DNA from: Roseomonas sp.
Lineage (GTDB): Bacteria > Pseudomonadota > Alphaproteobacteria > Acetobacterales > Acetobacteraceae
Assembly: GCA_020249465.1 (NCBI GenBank)
Contig: JADCFP010000048.1
Location: forward strand, 62,001-126,000
Reading direction: 5' to 3'
Length of the DNA stretch: 64,000 bases
Position numbers and translations under genes: made by a program. This document shows positions 1 through 8,878 of this stretch, one piece after another (position 1 is the stretch's first letter; each line of letters begins with the position of its first letter). Under the pieces are notes generated by a model. The model had not been told where the DNA came from, made no database searches, and worked only from the letters and a program-made list of their open reading frames with translations.

Positions 1-27
1 AAGAACGTCCTCGCGCTGCCGGGCTAA
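1..27 (+). CDS. 3' end of an upstream gene (partial)
   Basis: The first 27 bases read as KNVLALPG followed by TAA, just ahead of the amidase on the same strand. This is most simply the C-terminal tail of a gene that starts outside the window. Eight residues are too few to assign a family. The gap to the next start is 27 bases, so the two could be one operon. Confidence 0.5.
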   Translation, partial: KNVLALPG

Positions 28-54
28 GGCATTACTCAAAGGAAGGAAGTAACC

Positions 55-1452
55 ATGGGCGATTTATGGCGGCTCAGCGCAAGCGATTTGGCGGCGCGTA
101 TTCGGTCCAAACAGGTCTCCGCGACAGAAGCGGCGAAGGATGCGCTGGCGCGGCTTGATGCGGTGAACCCCAAGATCAATGCCGTGGTGGATCACCGCCC
201 GGCTGAGACCCTTGCCGATGCTGCGCGCATTGATGCCATGATCGCGCGTGGCGAGGATGCCGGGCCGCTCGCTGGCGTGCCCATCACCATCAAGGTGAAT
301 GCGGATCAGCAGGGTTACGCGACCACCAATGGTTTGCGTCTGCAAAAGGACCTGATCGCGAAGCAGGACAGCCCCGTTGTCGCCAATCTGCGCAAGGCGG
401 GCGCGGTGATTGTTGGGCGGACCAATACGCCGGCATTCTCGCTGCGCTGGTTCACGCGCAATTCGCTGCATGGCCATACGAAAAACCCGCGCGACCCCAG
501 CATTACGCCTGGTGGTTCTTCGGGCGGTGCGGGTGCCGCCACCATGGCCGGCATTGGCGCCATTGGTCACGGCACGGATATTGGCGGTTCCATTCGCTAT
601 CCTGCCTATGCTTGCGGCATTCACGGGCTGCGCCCCACACTTGGGCGTATTCCCGCCTGGAATGCCTCTGGCGCGGAACGCCATGTCGGCGGGCAGATCA
701 TGGCGGTCAGCGGGCCTTTGGCGCGAACCATCGCCGATGTGAAACTCGCTTTCGGCGCCATGTGTGCGCGCGATATTCGCGACCCGTGGTGGGTAGACGC
801 CGCGATGGAAGGCCCGCCCGCGCCGAAACGCGCTGCGCTTTGCCTGGCGCCGGATGGCATGAAGGTTCAACCCGAGGTGCAGGCCGCTTTGCGTGATGCC
901 GCGAAGCGCCTGGAGGCAGCCGGTTGGACGATTGAGGAAACTGATACGCCGCCCTTGCGCGAACCCGCGCAATTACAAGCGATGCTCTGGCTCGCGGAAA
1001 GCCGCCGCGGTCTCAATAGCGCCTTGCATCAGGAAGGTGATCCGGATGCGAGCTTTGTTTTCTCGCAAATGGAAGAACTCTGCCCGAATCCGGATCTGAA
1101 CAGCTTCATGGATGCGCTGCAGAAGCGGTCTTATTTCGTGCGGCTCTGGATGGAATTTTTTGAGCGCTTCCCGGTGGCGATCACGCCCGTATCAGGTGAA
1201 TTACCCTTCCGCGACCAGGAAGATGTGGAAAGCCCCGCTGCCTTCCGCCGCATCATGGAAGCGCAGCTTACGCAAGTGGGCCTGCCGCTGATGGGCCTGC
1301 CTGGCCTTACCGTCACCACTGGTACCGTTGGGCGCATTCCCGTTGGTGTGCAATTGCTCGCCGGCCGCTACCGCGAAGATTTGCTGCTGCAAGCGGGCGC
1401 CGTCATTGAAGCCGCCGGCGCGCCGATTACGCCGATTGATCCGGTCGGGTGA
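55..1452 (+). CDS. Amidase signature family amidohydrolase
   Basis: A 465-residue amidase-signature enzyme expected to hydrolyse a carboxylic amide to acid and ammonia in the cytoplasm. The Ser-cisSer-Lys triad can be placed: Lys80 in GVPITIK, the cis-Ser in TPGGSSGG (Ser155/156), and the nucleophile Ser179 in GTDIGGSIR. The length is normal for the family. The ATG is preceded by a strong purine-rich ribosome site (AAGGAAGGAAG). The substrate cannot be read from sequence: the family includes GatA-like proteins, but no gatB or gatC lies nearby and the setting is catabolic, so a stand-alone amidase is preferred. Its last codons form the left arm of a perfect hairpin. Confidence 0.88.
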   Translation: MGDLWRLSASDLAARIRSKQVSATEAAKDALARLDAVNPKINAVVDHRPAETLADAARIDAMIARGEDAGPLAGVPITIKVNADQQGYATTNGLRLQKDLIAKQDSPVVANLRKAGAVIVGRTNTPAFSLRWFTRNSLHGHTKNPRDPSITPGGSSGGAGAATMAGIGAIGHGTDIGGSIRYPAYACGIHGLRPTLGRIPAWNASGAERHVGGQIMAVSGPLARTIADVKLAFGAMCARDIRDPWWVDAAMEGPPAPKRAALCLAPDGMKVQPEVQAALRDAAKRLEAAGWTIEETDTPPLREPAQLQAMLWLAESRRGLNSALHQEGDPDASFVFSQMEELCPNPDLNSFMDALQKRSYFVRLWMEFFERFPVAITPVSGELPFRDQEDVESPAAFRRIMEAQLTQVGLPLMGLPGLTVTTGTVGRIPVGVQLLAGRYREDLLLQAGAVIEAAGAPITPIDPVG

Positions 1453-1466
1453 TCGCACCCGACCGG
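1441..1466. terminator. Perfect hairpin over the amidase stop codon
   Basis: CCGGTCGGGTG at 1441-1451 is exactly complementary to CACCCGACCGG at 1456-1466 around a four-base loop. The stop codon (1450-1452) lies at the end of the left arm and start of the loop. No T-run follows. The position between two convergent genes fits a bidirectional transcription-end or RNA-stabilising structure. Confidence 0.55.
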
Positions 1467-1477
1467 CGCAGTATCAA

Positions 1478-2335
1478 TCAGACAATGAAAGCCTTGGCCT
1501 TGGCGTCGTAATCGCCATAGCCAAGCGTGTCACGCAATTCCGCTGAAGGCATGGCGCTGGCGGCTTCCGAAAGCCCGGCTTGCAGCGCGGCCAGGCCCGC
1601 CTTCATTCCGGCTGCGGCTGGTGAGAGCATCCCTGTCGGGAAAGTACCGATCTTGAAGCCAAGCGCCTTGGCTTCCGCCTGGGTTGGTGTGGCGCGCGCC
1701 CCGCCGGGGGAAAGCACCACGAAGGAAGGCCGGCCCTTCGCTGCCGCAACCGCCCGATGAATTTCCGCATTATCGGCGGGGCTATCCAGAAACAGGATAT
1801 CCGCGCCTTCTTCGACAAACATTTCAATCCGCGCCACGGCTTCATCAATGCCGGCGGTTGGGCGGCAATCCGTCCGCGCCAGAATCAGGATGCCGGATTC
1901 CTTTGCAGCTTCGACAGCCGCGCGGATTTTCATGCGTGCTTCGTCGCGCGGAAGGCAAGGCTTGCCGGCGGCGGTTAATGCGCGCGGCGTGATCTTGTCT
2001 TCAATCAGGATAGCGGCGGCCCCGGCGCGGCCATAAGCGCGCACGGTGCGCTGCACATTCATCGCATTGCCATAGCCGTGATCGCCATCGGCCAGCACCA
2101 GCGTATTCGGCGCAGCACCGCGCACCATGTTGAAACTGTCAAACATCTCGGCGAAGGAAATCAAATCGAGATCCGGCCCGCCCAGGCGGCTTGCGGCAAC
2201 GCAGGAACCGGACAGAAAGGCGGTTTCAAACCCTGCGCCGGCCGCCATCTTGGCCGATAGCCCATCCCATACGGCGGGCATGACAACGAAATCAGGCTTG
2301 GCGAGCAAGGCGCGCATTCTCTCAGGCGGGGTCAT
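1478..2335 (-). CDS. Isocitrate lyase/PEP mutase family enzyme
   Basis: A 285-residue TIM-barrel protein of the isocitrate lyase/phosphoenolpyruvate mutase superfamily, whose members make or break C-C or C-P bonds next to a carboxylate (methylisocitrate lyase, oxaloacetate decarboxylase, carboxyphosphonoenolpyruvate mutase). The metal-binding acidic cluster is visible as ADGDHGYGN (Asp83, Asp85), followed by ILIEDK and LSPGG. The Cys-containing KKCGH loop of true isocitrate lyase is absent, which favours a decarboxylase or mutase-like role. The ATG at 2335 was chosen because GAGGAAAT lies directly upstream; the frame continues open by 36 codons but without family similarity. Confidence 0.8.
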   Translation of the reverse strand: MTPPERMRALLAKPDFVVMPAVWDGLSAKMAAGAGFETAFLSGSCVAASRLGGPDLDLISFAEMFDSFNMVRGAAPNTLVLADGDHGYGNAMNVQRTVRAYGRAGAAAILIEDKITPRALTAAGKPCLPRDEARMKIRAAVEAAKESGILILARTDCRPTAGIDEAVARIEMFVEEGADILFLDSPADNAEIHRAVAAAKGRPSFVVLSPGGARATPTQAEAKALGFKIGTFPTGMLSPAAAGMKAGLAALQAGLSEAASAMPSAELRDTLGYGDYDAKAKAFIV

Positions 2336-2463
2336 GATATTTCCTCGATCAAGGTGATGATACGCCACGCTAGATCGAATCGCGCGCGCCACCAATACCT
2401 GCGCCTTGCTGCGCCAGCGTCCTGCGCCTAGGCTTTGTCTCAAGAAACGTCCAAGGAATCGCC

Positions 2464-3306
2464 ATGCCGATCATTGACGCGCAAGTTCATGCCTATGAAC
2501 GCAACCATCCCGGCCGCCCCTGGCATGCGGTGCTGCATGGCCCGCCCGAAGTCACCGGCGCCGATATGGTCAAGGCCATGGATGCCGTCGGCGTGGATGG
2601 CGCGATTCTGGTTTCCGCCTTCACCATGTATCGTTTTGACGCGAGCTATGCGGTGTCTGTCCGCAATGCCTATCTGGATCGCTTCGCCCTGGTGAAGCCG
2701 GTTGATCCGAATGATCCGGCGGTGGCGGATACCATCGCCGATTGGCAGGCGACCCCTGGCGCGGTTGGCATTCGCATCATGATGCGCGGCGATGTTTCGG
2801 CCGATCCCGCCGATCCCGGCATCAATCATGTGCTGGCAACGGCTGCGAAGCGTGATCTGCCGGTCAATCTGCTGTGTTGGGGCAGGCTTGATCAGGTGCA
2901 TGAATTGGCGCGGCGCAATCCGGATACGCGGCTGGTGATTGATCACCTTGGTCTGCAACAGCCCTTCGAGCCACCGCGGATGGAAAACGGCTTTGATGAA
3001 TTGCCGAAGCTGCTGACGCTCGCGGCCTTTCCCAATATCGTCGTGAAAATCACCGGCGCCTGTACGCTGTCGCGCGGGGAATATCCTTACGCCGATATCT
3101 GGGAACCGCTTGCGCGCATATTCGATGCCTTTGGTTTGCAGCGCTGCCTTTGGGGTACGGATTGGACGCGCGCGGTGGAGTTGATGACCTATGCCGAAGG
3201 CGTGGATGCCTTTCTGAAATCGGATCGGCTTTCGGAGAGTGACCGCGCCATGCTGATGGGTGAAGCGACCGCGCGCGCCTATCGCTGGTCACCCGGCGGC
3301 AAATAA
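2464..3306 (+). CDS. Amidohydrolase family 2 (lactonase-like) hydrolase
   Basis: A 280-residue TIM-barrel metal hydrolase of the amidohydrolase-2 family, which includes 2-pyrone-4,6-dicarboxylate lactonase and L-fuconolactonase. Metal-site features are DAQVH near the N-terminus, VIDHLG in the middle and GTDWTR near the C-terminus. It is divergent from the PEP-mutase-like gene and is followed by an MFS transporter on the same strand, suggesting hydrolysis of an imported lactone or cyclic acid. The exact substrate is unknown. Its start lies 128 bases from the divergent start, leaving room for shared regulation. Confidence 0.82.
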   Translation: MPIIDAQVHAYERNHPGRPWHAVLHGPPEVTGADMVKAMDAVGVDGAILVSAFTMYRFDASYAVSVRNAYLDRFALVKPVDPNDPAVADTIADWQATPGAVGIRIMMRGDVSADPADPGINHVLATAAKRDLPVNLLCWGRLDQVHELARRNPDTRLVIDHLGLQQPFEPPRMENGFDELPKLLTLAAFPNIVVKITGACTLSRGEYPYADIWEPLARIFDAFGLQRCLWGTDWTRAVELMTYAEGVDAFLKSDRLSESDRAMLMGEATARAYRWSPGGK

Positions 3307-3384
3307 CCTCTGGCGCGCTGCCGCCAAAGCTGCAAGCGTAACCACAAAGCCGGGCAAGGAAACCCAGAATGAAGCAGCGCCATC

Positions 3385-4605
3385 ATGATCCGTGACAGCC
3401 GCTTGGATGGCCGCGCCGCCTGGATGCGTTTGGCGATTGCGCTGCTGATCAGCATGATCGGCAGCGCGCCGATGTGGACCGTGGTGGTGGTGCTACCCAC
3501 CGTGCAAGCGGAATTCGGCACGCTGCGCGCTGGCGCATCGCTTCCCTATACCATGACCATGGTGGGCTTCATGGTGGGCGGTGTGCTGATGGGCAGGCTG
3601 TCTGATCGCTTCGGCGTCATGGTACCGGTCTTGATTGGCGCTACCTCCATCGGGCTTGGCGGTATCGCTACGTATTTTGCGCCCAACCTTTTCACCTTCG
3701 GTCTTGCCTATGGCGTGCTGCTGAGTTGCTTTGGCGCAGCAGCAGTGTTCAGCCCGCTGATCGCCGATGTCTCACTATGGTTCGAAAAACGCCGCGGCAT
3801 TGCCCTGGCGTTAGCCGCTTCCGGCAATTACTTCGCCGGCACTTTCTGGCCGACTTTGCTGCAATGGGGCGTTTCCACCATTGGCTGGCGTCAGGCGCAT
3901 CTGATCATGGGGATTGCAAGTTTTCTCACCCTTGTGCCGCTGGCGTTTTTGTTGCGCACCCGCGCACCCATGCCTGCACCAGCCGCACCGGGCAGCGTGG
4001 CGCCGCGCAATCCCATGGCGCTGGGGCTCCCGCCGAATGTGTTGCAGACCCTCATCATCCTGGCCGGCATCACCTGCTGCATCGCCATGGCCATGCCGCA
4101 GGTGCATATCGTCGCCTATTGTGTGGACCTTGGCTATGGCGCGGCGCGTGGGGCGGAGATGCTCTCAGTGATGCTCGCGAGCGGCATCGCTTCGCGGCTG
4201 ATTTTTGGTTTTATCATGGACCGCATAGGTGGCGTGCGAACGCTTGTGCTTTCATCCCTGCTTCAAGGCATCGCGCTGCTGCTGTTCCTGCCATCTGATG
4301 GTCTGATGGCACTATTCCTGGTGTCTTTCATGTTCGGCTTGTTTCAGGGCGGGCTGGTGCCTTGCTACGCCATGATTGTACGGGAGAATTTTCCGCCATC
4401 GCAGGCCGGCAGCCGCGTTGGCCTCGCACTTTCCTCCACCATGGTTGGCATGGCGGTGGGTGGTTGGATGGCAGGCGCGCTGTTTGACGCAACCGGCGGC
4501 TATACGGCGGCGATGTGGAACGGCATTGCCTGGAATCTGGTCAATCTATCCATCGCGCTTTGGCTGATGTGGCGGCTTAACCGCCGCCAACAGGCTTTCG
4601 CGTGA
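3385..4605 (+). CDS. MFS transporter
   Basis: A 406-residue major facilitator superfamily carrier with about twelve hydrophobic segments. The loop 2-3 signature appears as GRLSDRFG and a related GFIMDRIGG follows in the second half, as usual for this family. It is probably an inner-membrane secondary importer for an organic acid or amide handled by the surrounding catabolic enzymes; that assignment rests only on position. The 78 bases upstream contain no strong ribosome site for this ATG, so the exact start is less certain than the frame. Confidence 0.85.
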   Translation: MIRDSRLDGRAAWMRLAIALLISMIGSAPMWTVVVVLPTVQAEFGTLRAGASLPYTMTMVGFMVGGVLMGRLSDRFGVMVPVLIGATSIGLGGIATYFAPNLFTFGLAYGVLLSCFGAAAVFSPLIADVSLWFEKRRGIALALAASGNYFAGTFWPTLLQWGVSTIGWRQAHLIMGIASFLTLVPLAFLLRTRAPMPAPAAPGSVAPRNPMALGLPPNVLQTLIILAGITCCIAMAMPQVHIVAYCVDLGYGAARGAEMLSVMLASGIASRLIFGFIMDRIGGVRTLVLSSLLQGIALLLFLPSDGLMALFLVSFMFGLFQGGLVPCYAMIVRENFPPSQAGSRVGLALSSTMVGMAVGGWMAGALFDATGGYTAAMWNGIAWNLVNLSIALWLMWRLNRRQQAFA

Positions 4606-4626
4606 ATTCATAAGAAGGCCCGCGCT

Positions 4627-5013
4627 TTAGCCAATCCTCTCCCAATACAATTCCAATTGCTGCATGGCGCCGTCCACCATGCGTGCTGGCGGCTTCAGCC
4701 AAACGCCAGCCCCTTCCGCGCGTACCTGGCGGACCTGGTCGCCACCAATGCGATCAGCCAGATTGCTGTCATCCACGCGGGTGATCAGCACCTGCCCATC
4801 AAAGGTGTAATTGCCGGTATAGGCGGACCAGAAGCGCTTCACGCCAGGCGGTAGCACAGCGCGGCCATCGCCCGTTGCCGCCTGCATGCGCTTTGCGCCA
4901 AATTGCACAATGCCGGTCGGCTCCGGCCCGTATTGATGATGCTCCAAAGGCTGGCCCGCCGCATCGGTCGCGCGCACGCGCAGCAATTGCCAGGTACCAA
5001 GCAGGGAAATCAT
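4627..5013 (-). CDS. Lipocalin-like domain protein
   Basis: A 128-residue protein resembling the lipocalin-like domain family, a small beta-barrel of unknown ligand often found in catabolic clusters. It begins [11 protein letters not shown] and contains a GIVQFG strand and a late [10 protein letters not shown] strand, both typical of these proteins. ATG 5013 is preceded by AAAGGACGG and lies 10 bases after the stop of the GMC oxidoreductase, so it is the distal gene of a three-gene minus-strand operon. No catalytic residues are recognised. It converges with the MFS gene 21 bases away. Confidence 0.72.
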   Translation of the reverse strand: MISLLGTWQLLRVRATDAAGQPLEHHQYGPEPTGIVQFGAKRMQAATGDGRAVLPPGVKRFWSAYTGNYTFDGQVLITRVDDSNLADRIGGDQVRQVRAEGAGVWLKPPARMVDGAMQQLELYWERIG

Positions 5014-5023
5014 ATCCGTCCTT

Positions 5024-6649
5024 TCAGGCCGCCGCCCGCGCATCTTCCAGAATCATAGCCGCCGCCTTTTCACCAATCATGATGGAAGGCGCATTGGTAT
5101 TGCCCGCAACAACGGATGGCATGATGGAAGCATCCGCAACGCGCAGCCCCGCCACGCCATGTACGCGAAGTTGCGGGTCTACCACGCTATTGCTGCCAAT
5201 ACCCATGGCGCAACTGCTAGATGGGTGGTGATTTGTCGTGCCGGTTTCGCGCACGAAGCGTTCCATATCGGCGTCGCTGGTGAAAGCTTCACCCGGCACC
5301 AATTCCCCCATCGCAAAGGCATTCAAGGCCGGCTGTTCTGCCAGCTGCCGCGCAAGCCTTATGCCCGCCAGCATCGCCCGCATATCATAATCGGTCGCGA
5401 GAAACCCGAAGGTAATCGCCGGCGCAGCGAAGGGATCGGGGCTCGCGAGGCGCACCGTGCCGCGCCCTTCCGGGGCCAGATGCACCGGGCTTAGCGTGAA
5501 GCCCGAAAAAGGATGCGGAATCACACCTTTTTTGGAGCGTTCAAGCGTGCTCCATTCCAGCAGATTGATCTGTAAATCCGGCTGTTCCAGGCGCGGGTCG
5601 GTTCTGGTCAATACCCCCGTGCGTACCGCATTCACCGCCATGGGACCGCTGCGGAACAAGCCATATTGCAGCGCTGCGGCTATTTTGCGCGGCCAGCTAT
5701 TTTCCAGATCATTGAAGGTAACGGGTTTGGCGCAGCGCCACATCAAATAGACGCAGAAATGATCATGCAGATTGGCCCCCACCGCCGGCAAATCACGCAG
5801 GACCGGAATGCCCATAGCTTGCAAATGCTCCGCCGGCCCCAACCCGGATAATTGCAATAATTGCGGCGATCCATAAGCGCCACCCGAGACAATCACCTCT
5901 CGCCTTGCGCGCACGCGCTTAAGGCCGCTGGGATCACGATACTCCACGCCAATGGCACGGCCTTCTTCCAGAACCACCCGCGTCGCATGGGCATTGGTGC
6001 GGATATCAAGATTGGCGCGCCCCTTCGCGGGCGCCAGATAGGCGCGCGCCGAACTCCACCGCCGATTAGCGCTGGTAGTGGATTGATAATAGCCCGTGCC
6101 TTCCTGCACGCGGCCATTGAAATCCGGATTACGCGGAATGCCTGCCTGTTCGGCGGCGCTGATCATCGCCTCGGTCAATTCCGTCGTGCCAGTGTGGTCC
6201 GAGACATTGAGCGGCCCGCCAACACCATGGAATTCATCCGCGCCGCGTGCCTGGTTTTCGCTTTTCTTGAAGAACGGCAGCACGGAATCATAATCCCAAC
6301 CCGTGCAGCCGCGCTGACGCCAGGAATCATAATCCCGCGGATGGCCTCGCATATAGACCATGCCATTGATCGAACTCGTGCCACCCAAGGTCTTGCCGCG
6401 TGGGACGAAAAACTTCCGGCCATTTAATCGCTCTTGAGGCTGGCTTTCAAAGCACCAATTGATCGCCGAATTCGCATAGACTTTGGCAAAACCGAGCGGA
6501 ATGTGAATCCACGGGTTGCGATCCGGCGGCCCGGCTTCGAGCAGGCACACCGAATAACGCCCATCTTCCGAAAGCCGCGCCGCTACTGCTGCGCCAGCAG
6601 AACCAGCGCCCGAGACAACAAAGTCAAAAACCCCGGCTTCTTCGGTCAT
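5024..6649 (-). CDS. GMC family FAD-dependent oxidoreductase
   Basis: A 541-residue glucose-methanol-choline oxidoreductase, related to choline and alcohol dehydrogenases, oxidising an alcohol with FAD. The dinucleotide fold is visible as [14 protein letters not shown] at the N-terminus. GMC signature 1 includes [13 protein letters not shown], signature 2 appears as [17 protein letters not shown], and the catalytic His region is [11 protein letters not shown]. The ATG at 6649 overlaps the stop of the upstream amidohydrolase (ATGA) and has GGAGGG seven bases ahead; an earlier ATG five codons upstream would overlap that ribosome site. The substrate is unknown. Confidence 0.87.
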   Translation of the reverse strand: MTEEAGVFDFVVSGAGSAGAAVAARLSEDGRYSVCLLEAGPPDRNPWIHIPLGFAKVYANSAINWCFESQPQERLNGRKFFVPRGKTLGGTSSINGMVYMRGHPRDYDSWRQRGCTGWDYDSVLPFFKKSENQARGADEFHGVGGPLNVSDHTGTTELTEAMISAAEQAGIPRNPDFNGRVQEGTGYYQSTTSANRRWSSARAYLAPAKGRANLDIRTNAHATRVVLEEGRAIGVEYRDPSGLKRVRARREVIVSGGAYGSPQLLQLSGLGPAEHLQAMGIPVLRDLPAVGANLHDHFCVYLMWRCAKPVTFNDLENSWPRKIAAALQYGLFRSGPMAVNAVRTGVLTRTDPRLEQPDLQINLLEWSTLERSKKGVIPHPFSGFTLSPVHLAPEGRGTVRLASPDPFAAPAITFGFLATDYDMRAMLAGIRLARQLAEQPALNAFAMGELVPGEAFTSDADMERFVRETGTTNHHPSSSCAMGIGSNSVVDPQLRVHGVAGLRVADASIMPSVVAGNTNAPSIMIGEKAAAMILEDARAAA

Positions 6650-7866
6650 GCCGCGTCCCTCCATTGCCCATCCTCTGCCACCAGGCGCCCCGCGTGAAAC
6701 ACCCGCTTGCGCAGCGGATGCGCGCCAATCGCATCCGGAACATTCTCGGCCCCAATTGTGAAGAAATGCGCGGGATTGCCGGGCGCGATCCCGTATTCCG
6801 CAATGCCCAGCGCCGCAGCGCCTTCCGATGACACCATGCTGAACAATTCCAGGATCAGCGGATCATGGCGTAAATCTTCCCGCCAGCCGATCACCGAAGC
6901 GCGTTCCAGCATATCGGCATTGCCATAGGGGCTCCAGGTATCGCGCACATCATCATTGCCGCAAAACACCCGCACACCGGCGCGGCGCAGCAGCATCAAG
7001 GGCGGCATGGTCGCGCTGCCCGCGCCATGCGTCACCAGCGCGACACCGCAGGATGCCATCATCTCGGCGGCGGCTTTCTGTTTTGATTCGGCAATACCGC
7101 CCAAACAAAAGCCATGGCTGATCGTGGCCCGTCCTGCCATGCCATGCGCGCGCACACGGGTGCAGATTTCAAGCAGGCTGAACAAGCCAAGCTCGCCTGG
7201 TTCGTGCAAATGGATATCCACGGCAGCGCCGCGCTTTTCCGCAATGGCGAAAATCCCATCCAATTGCCCGCGCGGGTCGCGATCCACCTCACAGGGGTCA
7301 ATGCCGCCCACCAGCTCTGCCCCCGCGCCAATGGCGGCATCCAGCAGATCAAGCATGGGCTTGCCGCCGGCGCGCATCACGCCCGCCTGGGGGAAGGCCA
7401 CGATCTGCACCGTCGCTGCCCCGCGATGAGCCTCCCGCGCTGCCAGTACGCCTTCCAGCGCGGAAAGCCCGAAGGCCGGCGTGATATCGGCATGGGTGCG
7501 GATATGCGCCGTGCCATTCGCGACACAGCGCCGGATCAACGCCCCCGCCCGCGCCGCCGTATCAAGCGGCAGGGATGGCAGCAGCTTCGCATCGGTCGCA
7601 ATCCGGCTCATCCGGAAGGGCTCTGCGGCATGGGGGGTCCAGGGCAGGCCGAACAGGGTCTTGTCCAGATGCATATGACCATCCACGAGGCCGGGCAGCA
7701 GCAAATCCCCGCCCAAATCGAGCATCTGCCCTGCCTGAGGCGCCGGCGCATCGGCGGGCAGGATAGCCGCAATCCGCCCATCCTTCAGCGCCAGGCGCTG
7801 GCCAGGCGCCCCGCCCTCCGCTAGGCGGAAATTCTGCAAAACCATGTCATAGGGCGCTTCAGCCAT
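6646..7866 (-). CDS. Cytosine deaminase-like amidohydrolase
   Basis: A 406-residue metal-dependent amidohydrolase of the cytosine deaminase/atrazine hydrolase type. The metal site is marked by VDGHMHLDK near residue 60, DIHLHEPG, SHGFCLG and a terminal-barrel GNDDVRDTWSPYGN. These enzymes deaminate or hydrolyse heterocycles or N-acyl compounds. It is the first gene of a minus-strand operon with the GMC oxidoreductase and lipocalin-like protein. Start 7866 is preferred: an AAAGGGGG site sits nine bases upstream, whereas two in-frame ATGs just upstream would be too close to it. Confidence 0.82.
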   Translation of the reverse strand: MAEAPYDMVLQNFRLAEGGAPGQRLALKDGRIAAILPADAPAPQAGQMLDLGGDLLLPGLVDGHMHLDKTLFGLPWTPHAAEPFRMSRIATDAKLLPSLPLDTAARAGALIRRCVANGTAHIRTHADITPAFGLSALEGVLAAREAHRGAATVQIVAFPQAGVMRAGGKPMLDLLDAAIGAGAELVGGIDPCEVDRDPRGQLDGIFAIAEKRGAAVDIHLHEPGELGLFSLLEICTRVRAHGMAGRATISHGFCLGGIAESKQKAAAEMMASCGVALVTHGAGSATMPPLMLLRRAGVRVFCGNDDVRDTWSPYGNADMLERASVIGWREDLRHDPLILELFSMVSSEGAAALGIAEYGIAPGNPAHFFTIGAENVPDAIGAHPLRKRVFHAGRLVAEDGQWRDAA

Positions 7867-7973
7867 GCCCATCATCCCCCTTTGGCGCGGCGGAGCCCAC
7901 CGCGCCCGAGCCATTGCGGGAATGATGCGGGCGCCTTTCCGCCAGCGTCAATCGCTTTTCCGGGCGCTTCAGG

Positions 7974-8003
7974 TTGACGGAATGCGCCTGCTCTCCCTAT
8001 AGG
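7974..8003 (+). promoter_or_regulatory. Sigma-70-type promoter for the rpmH operon
   Basis: TTGACG at 7974-7979 and TATAGG at 7998-8003 are separated by 18 bases, close to the housekeeping consensus. The pair lies about 90 bases before the rpmH start and points toward it. No competing good match was seen in the rest of this divergent intergenic stretch. Confidence 0.6.
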
Positions 8004-8007
8004 GACG

Positions 8008-8024
8008 CCACCCCGCCGGGGTGG
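8008..8024 (+). promoter_or_regulatory. Leader hairpin in front of rpmH
   Basis: CCACCCC and GGGGTGG pair perfectly over a GCC loop just downstream of the predicted promoter, so the hairpin would sit at the 5' end of the rpmH transcript. It may protect the message or control translation. No T-run follows, so it does not look like a terminator. Confidence 0.4.
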
Positions 8025-8092
8025 GTCCGTCAATGGCCTGCCGCCGGCGCTCTTTCTTTGCCTTATGGCTACGACCCCCTGGGAGAAGTATC

Positions 8093-8227
8093 GTGAAGCG
8101 TACCTATCAGCCCTCCAAGCTCGTCCGGAAGCGTCGCCATGGCTTTCGCTCCCGTCTTTCGACCGTGGGCGGCCGCAAGGTGCTGGCCAATCGCCGCGCC
8201 AAGGGCCGCAAGCGTCTTTCCGCCTGA
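8093..8227 (+). CDS. rpmH: 50S ribosomal protein L34
   Basis: A 44-residue, very basic protein that matches L34 along its whole length: KRTYQPS at the N-terminus, [10 protein letters not shown] in the middle and a final [11 protein letters not shown]. It is a component of the large ribosomal subunit. The start is GTG at 8093, with GGGAGAAG a few bases upstream. It is the first gene of the conserved rpmH-rnpA-yidD-yidC block. The length and order are canonical. Confidence 0.97.
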   Translation: MKRTYQPSKLVRKRRHGFRSRLSTVGGRKVLANRRAKGRKRLSA

Positions 8228-8252
8228 AGCAAGCATCGCGCGGGGTTGCGTG

Positions 8253-8633
8253 ATGGAGCGGCCTAATCCTTCCGCCGCACCATTGCCGCCCGCGGCAGCC
8301 GGGCTTGCAAGGCTCAAGAAACGGCGGGAATTTCTGCGCGCCGCAGCACGCGGCAAACGCGCCGCGCGGCCTGGTTTGGTGCTGCAGGCGCTTGCCGTGC
8401 CGGAACCCTCGCTCAGGCTTGGCTTCACCGTGACGAAGAAAATCGGCAATGCCGTTATCCGTAACCGTGCGCGCCGGCGGCTCAAGGAAGCCGCGCGGCT
8501 GACGCTGCCCGGCATGGCGCTGTCCGGCTGGGATCTGGTGCTGATCGGGCGTGATGCGACGGCTGAGCGCCCCTTTCCCTTGCTGATTGAGGATTTGCGC
8601 GCGGCGCTGCGCCAAGCCGGTGTGGCACCATGA
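8253..8633 (+). CDS. rnpA: Ribonuclease P protein component
   Basis: A 126-residue basic protein subunit of RNase P, which removes 5' leaders from precursor tRNAs together with the catalytic RNA. The family signature is readable as [15 protein letters not shown] (residues 66-80), with [10 protein letters not shown] near residues 21-30. A GTG lies one codon before the chosen ATG at 8253 and cannot be excluded. It follows rpmH by 25 bases and overlaps yidD by four bases. Confidence 0.95.
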   Translation: MERPNPSAAPLPPAAAGLARLKKRREFLRAAARGKRAARPGLVLQALAVPEPSLRLGFTVTKKIGNAVIRNRARRRLKEAARLTLPGMALSGWDLVLIGRDATAERPFPLLIEDLRAALRQAGVAP

Positions 8634-8869
8634 GCCTGCCTGCCGTTGCGCTGAAGGGCTGCGTGCATGCGTATCGGTATACGCTGCGCGGCATTATTGG
8701 CAGCCATTGCCGCCATTACCCGACCTGCAGTGATTACGCGCTGGAAGCCCTGGAAGACCATGGCGCGCTCCGCGGCACCTGGTTGACCACGCGGCGCATT
8801 CTGCGCTGCAACCCCTGGACCCCTGGCGGCTACGACCCCGTTCCCCGCCCCAAAAACACCAAAGGCTGA
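8630..8869 (+). CDS. yidD: Membrane protein insertion efficiency factor YidD
   Basis: A 79-residue YidD protein, thought to assist YidC-dependent membrane insertion at the cytoplasmic face. The diagnostic Cys-rich core [16 protein letters not shown] is present, followed by the GGYDPVP end region. Its ATG overlaps the rnpA stop (ATGA) and it ends nine bases before yidC, so all three are probably co-translated. Confidence 0.95.
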   Translation: MSLPAVALKGCVHAYRYTLRGIIGSHCRHYPTCSDYALEALEDHGALRGTWLTTRRILRCNPWTPGGYDPVPRPKNTKG

Positions 8870-8878
8870 GCACCCGCC

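Noticed and set aside
64-972. Long open frame antisense to the amidase (302 codons)
   Set aside because: It is the opposite-strand shadow of a well-supported amidase in high-GC DNA, Arg-rich, with no recognisable motif.
55-1452. GatA subunit of the amidotransferase
   Set aside because: No gatB or gatC is adjacent, and the gene sits in a catabolic block; a stand-alone amidase is simpler.
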